DNA of 5,555 nt, taken from Nocardia sp. GTDB lineage: Bacteria; Actinomycetota; Actinomycetes; Mycobacteriales; Mycobacteriaceae. The position numbers and the translations under genes were made by a program. This document shows, piece by piece, positions 1-4,987 of the stretch. The stretch spans positions 1 to 5,555 of the forward strand of contig JABFXT010000178.1 of the NCBI GenBank assembly GCA_013361595.1. Direction: 5' to 3'. The notes under the pieces are model-generated. The model made no database searches and had not been told where the DNA came from. It saw nothing but the letters and a program-made list of their open reading frames with translations. Position 1 is the stretch's first letter. Every line of letters starts with the position of its first letter.

Positions 1-48
1 TATGCCGAAATGGGAATATTCGAGATCGAGAGAACAACGGAGCACGCG

Positions 49-54
49 TAGAAT
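49..54 (+). promoter_or_regulatory. Possible -10 element upstream of the small His/Cys protein gene
   Basis: TAGAAT fits the actinobacterial -10 pattern TANNNT and lies in the most AT-rich part of the window. No good -35 hexamer is visible 16-18 bases upstream. If used, transcription would begin near position 61 and give a leader of about 120 bases before the GTG at 180. This is a weak call based on one hexamer. Confidence 0.2.
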
Positions 55-113
55 GGGCCTCGTTCCTGAAATTCACACTGCTCCACCGCTCGACCCAGGC
101 TCGATCAGCTAGA

Positions 114-139
114 CCGGCCGGCGGGGCACCGGCGGCCGG
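114..139 (+). promoter_or_regulatory. GC-rich stem-loop in the leader of the first gene
   Basis: CCGGCCG (114-120) pairs perfectly with CGGCCGG (133-139) around a 12-base loop. No U-run follows, so a classical terminator is unlikely. It could be a U-less terminator of a gene left of the window, or a leader structure about 30 bases ahead of the Shine-Dalgarno of the gene at 180. GC-rich DNA forms such stems by chance fairly often. Confidence 0.25.
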
Positions 140-179
140 GGAACTGTTTGCCCCAGCTCGACGAGTGCAGGAGGTAACG

Positions 180-464
180 GTGAGGATCGGGTACACATCG
201 GCGCCGCTCGCGGCGGAAGCCCCGGATTCGGGTATCGATGTCATCACCGAACACGGAGTCGTATCCAATATCGCCGACTGTTCGGCGGATCCAGGAGTGT
301 TGACGCTCGGCCAGGCCCGGCGCGCACACGATATCCATCGACTCTGTTCTTCCGAATGCCTGGTCCTGAGACGGGCCGGCCTCACCTTGGCCATCGCTTC
401 GGCCACCCCGGATCTACCCGCGTTCGGCATTTCGCCCGGGCGATCCGCGCACTACGGCGATTGA
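180..464 (+). CDS. Small hypothetical protein with a His/Cys motif (94 aa)
   Basis: The role is unknown. The GTG at 180 is chosen because AGGAGG (169-174) sits 5 bases before it. An in-frame GTG at 165 would add five residues but overlaps that Shine-Dalgarno region. The frame is also open leftwards to the window edge, but it has no start codon there and the DNA is AT-richer, so I do not extend it. Residues 46-66 carry an Ala/Arg-rich helix-like stretch with H50, H53, C56 and C60 (H-x2-C-x3-C), followed by R64-R65-A66. C34 lies upstream. From memory, small hypothetical proteins of Nocardia and mycobacteria share an A-R-x-x-x-x-H-x-x-C...C pattern of this type. That family link is a recollection, not a search result. 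Metal binding by the His/Cys set is possible but unproven. There is no signal peptide or membrane segment. A stem-loop terminator directly after the stop suggests a monocistronic gene. Confidence 0.6.
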   Translation: MRIGYTSAPLAAEAPDSGIDVITEHGVVSNIADCSADPGVLTLGQARRAHDIHRLCSSECLVLRRAGLTLAIASATPDLPAFGISPGRSAHYGD

Positions 465-469
465 TTCCC

Positions 470-508
470 GCGCGGCGGGTGGAAGTCCCCGCCTCGCCGC
501 GCTTCTTT
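470..508 (+). terminator. Intrinsic terminator of the small His/Cys protein gene
   Basis: GCGCGGCG (470-477) pairs with CGCCGCGC (495-502). The stem continues inward as GGTGG (478-482) with CCGCC (489-493), including one G-U pair and a bulged T494. The loop is 6 bases (483-488). TTCTTT follows at 503-508, which serves as a U-rich tail. The stem begins 6 bases after the TGA at 462-464. This is the most classical terminator in the window. Confidence 0.72.
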
Positions 509-511
509 CCG

Positions 512-530
512 GCGCCGGGTATTCCGGCGC
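512..530 (+). terminator. Second stem-loop immediately after the first terminator
   Basis: GCGCCGG (512-518) and CCGGCGC (524-530) form a perfect 7-bp stem with a 5-base loop GTATT. It starts only 3 bases after the U-rich tail of the preceding hairpin. It has little U-tract of its own. It probably acts as a backup terminator, insulating the glycan operon from upstream read-through. A structured leader element is the alternative. Confidence 0.5.
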
Positions 531-539
531 GCTTCCGAT

Positions 540-551
540 AGCAGTACTGCT
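540..551. promoter_or_regulatory. 12-bp perfect palindrome, possible operator
   Basis: AGCAGTACTGCT is identical to its reverse complement. It lies about 90 bases before the glycosyltransferase start, between the tandem hairpins and the coding region, where an operator for a dimeric regulator would be expected. It does not match the actinobacterial LexA box I know. No second copy was noticed in the window. The regulator is unknown. Confidence 0.3.
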
Positions 552-578
552 CTCGCACCGAATGGTTGTCTATCAGCT

Positions 579-597
579 CCACCCATTGGCCGGGTGG
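579..597 (+). promoter_or_regulatory. Small hairpin in the leader of the glycosyltransferase operon
   Basis: CCACCC (579-584) pairs with GGGTGG (592-597) around the 7-base loop ATTGGCC. It ends about 30 bases before the Shine-Dalgarno of the next gene. No convincing -35/-10 pair was found in 552-639, so the promoter of the operon remains unplaced. The hairpin may be transcribed leader or chance pairing. Confidence 0.25.
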
Positions 598-627
598 CGA
601 TTGTGTTATGCCGCAAGGCCACTAATC

Positions 628-634
628 GAGGAGG
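628..634 (+). promoter_or_regulatory. Shine-Dalgarno that fixes a TTG start for the glycosyltransferase
   Basis: GAGGAGG is a near-perfect Shine-Dalgarno with 5 bases to the TTG at 640-642. The upstream in-frame ATG at 562 has no such site and would translate through the leader hairpin at 579-597. The TTG start is therefore preferred. Confidence 0.75.
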
Positions 635-639
635 ACGAG

Positions 640-1887
640 TTGAGCACCATATTCACGAATGCGGAATCCGAATCGGATACCCCGGCGCGAAAACCGCGCC
701 GTGCAGGTTTCGGAGGAAACGGCCGTAACCACCCGCTGAACATCGTGCTGGTCGCCCCGCCGTATTTCGACGTCCCCCCGGCCGGTTACGGCGGTGTCGA
801 GGCCGTGGTGGCCGAACTCGCCGACACCCTGGTCGCACGCGGACACCGAGTGACCCTGCTCGGCGCCGGAAAGCCCGGTACGGAGGCCGAATTCGTCCCG
901 GTCTGGGAGAGCATCCAGGCCGACCGGCTGGGCGACCCCTTCCCCGAGGTGGTCAACGCGCTCAAGGTGCGGCGCGTGGTCGAGAAGCTCGCCCGCTCCC
1001 GGCATATCGATATCATCCACGACCACACTTTCGCCGGTCCGCTGAACGCCCCCGCCTACGAGGCGCTGGGCATTCCCACCGCGGTCACCGTGCACGGACC
1101 GGTGGACAACGATATGTGGGAGTACTACGGCGCCCTCGACGAACACACCCGGCTCGTCGCGATCAGCGACCGCCAGCGCGAACTGGCGCCGAGTTTCAAC
1201 TGGATCGGCCGCGTACACAATGCGCTGCGGCCCAGCGAATGGCCCTTCCGCACCGAGAAGCAGGACTACGCACTGTTCCTCGGCCGCTACGCCTCCTACA
1301 AGGGCCCCCAGCTCGCGTTGCGCGCCGCACACGAGGCGGGGATAAAGCTGATCCTGGCCGGTAAATGCAACGAGCCGCCGGAGAAGGCGTTCTTCGCGCA
1401 GGAGATCGAACCCCTGCTCACCGATACCGACCACGTCTTCGGGGAAGCCGACGCGGTCGCCAAACGGGAACTGCTCGCCGGCGCGCGCTGCCTGCTGTTC
1501 CCGATCCGGTGGGAGGAGCCGTTCGGCATCGTCATGATCGAGGCCATGGCCTGCGGCACCCCGGTGGTGGCGTTGCGCGGCGGCGCGGTCGACGAGGTGA
1601 TCGAACACGGCGTCACCGGTTTCATCTGCGATCACCCCGACGAACTTCCGGCTGCCATCGCCCGGGCCGGCGAACTCGATCCGCACGCCTGCCGGCGCCG
1701 CGTCGAAGATTATTTCGGCGTGGATCAGCTGGGTGCCGGGTACGAAGCCGCCTACTACCGCATACTCGATGCGTGGGACGAATCCCACCACAGTGGCCAG
1801 CCATTGACCGCCGTCGGTATGCGCCGCAATTCGGTACCCGAGATACGCGCCGACGCCGGCACGACACCGGTATGGAGTAGGGCATGA
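640..1887 (+). CDS. Glycosyltransferase family 4 (GT-B fold), 415 aa
   Basis: It transfers a sugar from a nucleotide-sugar donor with retention of configuration, probably to a soluble or growing glycan in the cytoplasm. Acceptor and donor cannot be read from the sequence. With the TTG start at 640, residues 1-32 are a polar, probably disordered lead. The N-terminal Rossmann domain begins at about 33 (LNIVLVAPP), with the glycine-rich loop GYGGVE at 49-54, HDHT at 127-130 and VHGP at 151-154. The C-terminal domain carries GRYASYKG at 215-222 and the donor-binding E-x7-E signature of GT4 enzymes in EPFGIVMIE (E293 and E301), then CGTPVVA and the VTGF segment near 325-328. About 35 residues after 380 look unstructured. 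Length and motif order are normal for the family. There is no signal peptide or membrane segment. The TGA (1885-1887) overlaps the ATG of the next gene, so the two are probably co-translated. The partner points to alpha-glucan or a related glycoside. Confidence 0.9.
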   Translation: MSTIFTNAESESDTPARKPRRAGFGGNGRNHPLNIVLVAPPYFDVPPAGYGGVEAVVAELADTLVARGHRVTLLGAGKPGTEAEFVPVWESIQADRLGDPFPEVVNALKVRRVVEKLARSRHIDIIHDHTFAGPLNAPAYEALGIPTAVTVHGPVDNDMWEYYGALDEHTRLVAISDRQRELAPSFNWIGRVHNALRPSEWPFRTEKQDYALFLGRYASYKGPQLALRAAHEAGIKLILAGKCNEPPEKAFFAQEIEPLLTDTDHVFGEADAVAKRELLAGARCLLFPIRWEEPFGIVMIEAMACGTPVVALRGGAVDEVIEHGVTGFICDHPDELPAAIARAGELDPHACRRRVEDYFGVDQLGAGYEAAYYRILDAWDESHHSGQPLTAVGMRRNSVPEIRADAGTTPVWSRA

Positions 1888-3995
1888 ACGCACCGCCGAG
1901 AATTCTCAACTCCGGCCAGCCCGCCGCCATCAACGGCGGCGGGGGGACGGTGACCCTGGTCGAGGCGAGCACCTTCTGCCTGTCCGACCCCCTCGGCGAT
2001 ATCCATTCCGGCACTTCGCAAGGCCTGTTCTACCGGGATTCCCGGCTGATCTCACGGTGGGAACTGCGCCTGGACGGCCAACCGGCCGAACACCTCACCG
2101 TGCTCACCCCGGAGGCCTTCAAGGGCCGTTTCATCCTGCGCAAACCCCCACGCGCCGGAGTCGCCGACAGCACCGTGCTCGTGGTGCGCCGGCGGCTCAT
2201 CGGCAACGGGCTCAAGGAAACGGTCACCGTGCACAACCTCGGACACGAGGACACGGGGATGACCATCACGATATTCGTCGACTCCGATTTCGCGGATCTG
2301 TTCGCGGTCAAGGAGGGTCGCAACCACGGTGGCGGCGCCGAGCACAATGCCGTCGACGGCGACCTGCACCTGACCGACCGCAACGAACCCGGGCGTGGCC
2401 TGACCATCAGCGCCACGGCCGGTGCGGTCATGCTGCCCGGCACCATCACCTGGCAGGTGGTGGTCCCGGCCCGCGGCCGCTGGGACACCGAGATCCTGGC
2501 CCAGCCCGTCGTCTCGCACCGCCGGGTGCAGATGGCCTTCGGCGACGACGAGGACAGCCCGATCAGCCGGTTGAAGGCGTGGCGGGCCACCGCCACCGAC
2601 CTCACCGCGACCGATCCGGCACTGTCGGACGTGCTACAGCGCACCGAGAGCGATCTCGGCGCACTGCGCATCGACGGCAGTACCGACGGCGCACCGGCCT
2701 ATGTGGCCGCCGGCGCGCCCTGGTTCATGGCCCTGTTCGGGCGGGACAGCCTGCTGACCTCCTGGATGGCGCTACCGCTGGACTCCGCGCTCGCGGTGGG
2801 CACCCTGCGCCGCCTGGCGGACCTGCAGGGCACCAAGGTCAACCCGATCACCGAGGAGGAACCGGGTCGCATCATGCACGAGATGCGGCACGGACCGGCC
2901 AGCAATCAGGTCCTGGGCGGCACCGTCTACTACGGTTCGGTGGACGCGACCCCGCTGTTCGTGATGCTGCTGGCCGAATGCTGGCGCTGGGGCGCGAGCG
3001 ACCAGGTGATCCGCGAACTGCTCCCGGCCGCCGACGCCGCGCTGGCCTGGGTCGACGAATACGGCGACGCCGACGGCGACGGTTTCGTCGAGTACCGCCG
3101 GAAAACCGATCGCGGGCTGAGCAACCAGGGCTGGAAGGACAGCTTCGACGCGATCAACGACGCATCGGGCCATCTGGCCGAACCGTCCATCGCGTTGTGC
3201 GAGGTCCAGGGCTATGTGTACGCGGCCCGGCTGGCCCGCGCCCAGCTCGCCGACCATTTCGGCGATACCGGTGCCGCCGCGCGCCTGCGGGAACAGGCGG
3301 AGAATCTCAAGGACCGGTTCGACGAGGCGTTCTGGGTCGCCAAGAACGGCTGGTACGCCGTCGCGCTGGACGGGCAGAAGAATCAGGTCGACTCGCTGAC
3401 CAGCAACGCCGCCCAATGCCTGTGGACCGGCATCGTCTCCGACGAGCGCGCCACCGAACTGATCGAGCGGCTGGCCGATGTGAGTATGGACAGCGGGTTC
3501 GGCCTGCGCACGCTGGCCACCGGAATGGGCGCATTCAACCCGATGAGCTATCACAACGGCTCGATCTGGCCGCACGACACCGCGATCGCGGTGGCCGGAC
3601 TGCTCCGCTACCGGCATATTTCCGGGGCCTCGGAACTGGCCGAACGGCTCACCACCGGACTGCTCGACGCCGCCATCGACTTCGGCGGCAGGTTACCGGA
3701 GCTGTTCTGCGGGTTCGCGCGCACCGAGTTCCGATCGCCGGTGCCCTACCCCACCTCGTGCTCCCCGCAGGCCTGGGCGAGCGCGGCGCCGCTGCTGCTG
3801 GTTCGTTCCTTTCTCGGGCTCTCGCCGTGTGTACCGCACCGTGTCCTGCGGGTGACCCCACAGTTGCCGCGGGAATGGGGCAAAGTCGGCCTGACGGACC
3901 TCCGATTGGGATCGGCCACGGTCAGCATCCACGCGGAAGGGTCGACCATGCATGTCCACGGGCTGCCCGACGACTGGAAACTCGTCACCGAATAG
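1884..3995 (+). CDS. Glycogen-debranching-enzyme-like / amylo-alpha-1,6-glucosidase family protein, 703 aa
   Basis: The family is annotated as amylo-alpha-1,6-glucosidase, a glycoside hydrolase acting on alpha-glucans or small glycosides. Real substrates of the actinobacterial members are largely unknown. Residues 22-220 match the beta-rich N-terminal module (GDE_N_bis type): TFCLSDPLGDI at 30-40 and SQGLFYRDSRLISRW at 45-59. Residues 245-645 look like an (alpha/alpha)6 hydrolase barrel, with LFGRDSLLTSW (284-294), GGTVYYGSVDATPLF (345-359), WKDSFD (417-422), NGSIWPHD (558-565) and RLPELFCGF (603-611). By analogy with related clans, an aspartate in WKDSFD (D419 or D422) and E606 are candidate catalytic acid and base; this is inference. 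A D-x-D-x-D-G loop at 395-403 may bind calcium. It is not a GH13 GlgX-type debrancher. There is no export signal, so it is cytoplasmic. The ATG at 1884 overlaps the upstream TGA, with GGAGTAGGG (1873-1881) as ribosome-binding site inside the glycosyltransferase gene. Frame, length and G/C third-position bias are intact. Confidence 0.88.
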   Translation: MNAPPRILNSGQPAAINGGGGTVTLVEASTFCLSDPLGDIHSGTSQGLFYRDSRLISRWELRLDGQPAEHLTVLTPEAFKGRFILRKPPRAGVADSTVLVVRRRLIGNGLKETVTVHNLGHEDTGMTITIFVDSDFADLFAVKEGRNHGGGAEHNAVDGDLHLTDRNEPGRGLTISATAGAVMLPGTITWQVVVPARGRWDTEILAQPVVSHRRVQMAFGDDEDSPISRLKAWRATATDLTATDPALSDVLQRTESDLGALRIDGSTDGAPAYVAAGAPWFMALFGRDSLLTSWMALPLDSALAVGTLRRLADLQGTKVNPITEEEPGRIMHEMRHGPASNQVLGGTVYYGSVDATPLFVMLLAECWRWGASDQVIRELLPAADAALAWVDEYGDADGDGFVEYRRKTDRGLSNQGWKDSFDAINDASGHLAEPSIALCEVQGYVYAARLARAQLADHFGDTGAAARLREQAENLKDRFDEAFWVAKNGWYAVALDGQKNQVDSLTSNAAQCLWTGIVSDERATELIERLADVSMDSGFGLRTLATGMGAFNPMSYHNGSIWPHDTAIAVAGLLRYRHISGASELAERLTTGLLDAAIDFGGRLPELFCGFARTEFRSPVPYPTSCSPQAWASAAPLLLVRSFLGLSPCVPHRVLRVTPQLPREWGKVGLTDLRLGSATVSIHAEGSTMHVHGLPDDWKLVTE

Positions 3996-3999
3996 CAAT

Positions 4000-4029
4000 C
4001 ACCCGGTGTGTCAACGTCGCGAACGGGTG
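4000..4029 (+). terminator. Weak candidate terminator after the debranching-like gene
   Basis: CACCCG (4000-4005) can pair with CGGGTG (4024-4029) around an 18-base loop, starting 5 bases after the TAG. The stem is short, the loop is long and no U-tract follows. It is the only stem close to the stop codon. Read-through towards the transpeptidase gene cannot be excluded. Confidence 0.2.
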
Positions 4030-4065
4030 CCGGGACGATATCTTGGGTGGTTGAGTTGATCATGG

Positions 4066-4107
4066 CCCCTTAGGATGGACGTCTGTCCACCAGTCGTCCG
4101 TAAGGGG
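4066..4107 (+). promoter_or_regulatory. Nested inverted repeats covering the ribosome-binding site of the transpeptidase gene
   Basis: CCCCTTA (4066-4072) is complementary to TAAGGGG (4101-4107). Between them lies a second hairpin, TGGAC-GTCT-GTCCA (4076-4089). The right outer arm contains the Shine-Dalgarno AAGGGG (4102-4107), which is 7 bases before the ATG at 4115. If the whole element is transcribed, the outer stem would mask the ribosome-binding site. If transcription starts after 4072, only the inner arm remains and the element would instead be a DNA-level operator. Confidence 0.4.
4071..4076 (+). promoter_or_regulatory. Possible -10 element for the L,D-transpeptidase gene
   Basis: TAGGAT fits TANNNT and would place the start of transcription near 4083, giving a leader of about 30 bases. 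A good -35 at the usual distance is missing: TTGAGT at 4051 is too close and TTGGGT at 4043 too far. The hexamer overlaps the left arm of the inverted repeat at 4066-4072, so a protein bound to the repeat could cover the promoter. Confidence 0.25.
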
Positions 4108-4114
4108 TGGCACC

Positions 4115-4867
4115 ATGAATATCGTTGCCCGGCACCTATTTCTAGCGATCGCGGTCGCACTCTCGCTGGCCGTCGCCCCCGCCGGGGCGCACGCCATGAC
4201 GATCGATCGACCCGACGCCGCATCCGTGGCCTCGGTGACCCCGTCCGACGGCGCCGTCGTCGGAATCGCTCATCCGGTTACCGTCCGGTTCTCCACCGCC
4301 GTCACCGATCGGGCCCGCGCCGAAAAGTCGCTGTCGGTCACCGCCGGCGATGCGCTGCCCGGTTCCTACACCTGGCGCGGTGACCGGGAACTGACCTGGA
4401 CACCCAGCGGATATCTCCCGGCGAATACGACCCTCACCGTGAACTTCGGCGACCGCCGTACGCAGTTCGACACCAACGGCGGCGTGATCGCCGACGCGAA
4501 CCTGTCGGCCCACACCTTCACCGTCAGTATGGGCGGTGTGGTGGTGCGGACGATGCCCGCTTCCATGGGTAAGCCCGGTTACGAGACCCCCACCGGCACC
4601 TATCCGATCCTGGAGAAGTTCCGCAACATCATCTTCGACTCCCGCACCATCGGTATCCCGCTGGATTCCCCGGAGGGATACCTGATCGACGGTGAATGGG
4701 CCGAACGGCTCACCTGGGGCGGGGTGTTCGTCCATTCCGCACCCTGGTCGGTCGGCCAACAGGGCAATTCCAACGTCAGCCACGGCTGTATCAATCTGGC
4801 TCCCGGCGACGCCTCCTGGTACTACGAGAATGTAGGTGTCGGCGATCCGGTGAACATCCACTGGTGA
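4115..4867 (+). CDS. ldtA: Secreted L,D-transpeptidase, LdtMt1-like (250 aa)
   Basis: It forms 3-3 (meso-DAP to meso-DAP) cross-links in peptidoglycan using tetrapeptide donor stems, outside the cytoplasmic membrane. Such enzymes escape most penicillins but are hit by carbapenems. Residues 1-27 are a Sec signal peptide: a short N-region with R6, a hydrophobic core at about 8-24, and an A-H-A cleavage site before M28. No lipobox cysteine is present, so it is not a lipoprotein like LdtMt2. Residues 38-135 form one Ig-like domain (Big_10 type; VTPSDGAVVGIAHPVTV at 41-57 and ELTWTP at 92-97). The YkuD catalytic domain spans about 136-250, with MPASMGKPGYETPTG (147-161), H207 in VFVHSAPWS and the S-H-G-C signature at 222-225, where C225 is the nucleophile. 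One Ig domain and 250 residues match M. tuberculosis LdtMt1 (Rv0116c, about 251 aa), and several motifs agree with my memory of it. AAGGGG (4102-4107) supports the ATG at 4115. A strong stem-loop follows the stop. Confidence 0.93.
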   Translation: MNIVARHLFLAIAVALSLAVAPAGAHAMTIDRPDAASVASVTPSDGAVVGIAHPVTVRFSTAVTDRARAEKSLSVTAGDALPGSYTWRGDRELTWTPSGYLPANTTLTVNFGDRRTQFDTNGGVIADANLSAHTFTVSMGGVVVRTMPASMGKPGYETPTGTYPILEKFRNIIFDSRTIGIPLDSPEGYLIDGEWAERLTWGGVFVHSAPWSVGQQGNSNVSHGCINLAPGDASWYYENVGVGDPVNIHW

Positions 4868-4873
4868 AACGGG

Positions 4874-4902
4874 CCGTCGGGCGCGGTTGCCGCGCCCGAC
4901 GG
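4874..4902 (+). terminator. Perfect 13-bp stem-loop terminator after the transpeptidase gene
   Basis: CCGTCGGGCGCGG (4874-4886) pairs perfectly with CCGCGCCCGACGG (4890-4902) around the loop TTG. It starts 6 bases after the TGA. No U-tract follows (TGCCCCCG). Such U-less, very stable stems are common behind actinobacterial genes. It separates the transpeptidase from the next gene. Confidence 0.7.
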
Positions 4903-4953
4903 TGCCCCCGGGCTGCGATCCGGTCGCCGATCCACTAGAACAATGGAGAGCGA

Positions 4954-4966
4954 TCACGCGTCGTGA
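4954..4966. promoter_or_regulatory. Short inverted repeat just before the last gene's ribosome-binding site
   Basis: TCACG (4954-4958) and CGTGA (4962-4966) are inverted around CGT, ending 7 bases before the AAGGGGG Shine-Dalgarno of the gene at 4988. It could be an operator half-pair or chance; five-base arms are weak evidence. The 4903-4973 stretch shows no convincing promoter; TAGAAC at 4936 is a poor -10. Confidence 0.2.
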
Positions 4967-4987
4967 ACCGATGAAGGGGGCCGCGCC

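Noticed and set aside
2..112. A 36-codon open frame from an ATG at position 2
   Set aside because: It is short, in AT-richer DNA without coding bias, has no visible ribosome-binding site because it begins at the window edge, and gives an unremarkable product.
562..639. N-terminal extension of the glycosyltransferase to the ATG at 562
   Set aside because: No Shine-Dalgarno precedes it, it would translate through the leader hairpin, and the TTG at 640 has GAGGAGG at 5 bases spacing.
622..1893. A long open frame (423 codons) on the - strand opposite the glycosyltransferase gene
   Set aside because: It is the mirror of a strongly G/C-third-biased gene. The + strand frame has clear GT4 motifs and a good ribosome-binding site; the antisense product shows no recognisable domain.
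2772..3617. A 281-codon antisense open frame within the debranching-like gene
   Set aside because: It lies wholly inside a well-supported gene, has no recognisable motif, and its composition fits antisense reading of GC-biased codons.
2057..4054. A 665-codon open frame on the + strand in another phase across the debranching-like gene
   Set aside because: Its product is dominated by Arg, Gly, Pro and Ala, as expected for a shifted reading of GC-rich coding DNA. The 1884-3995 frame contains the family motifs in the correct order.
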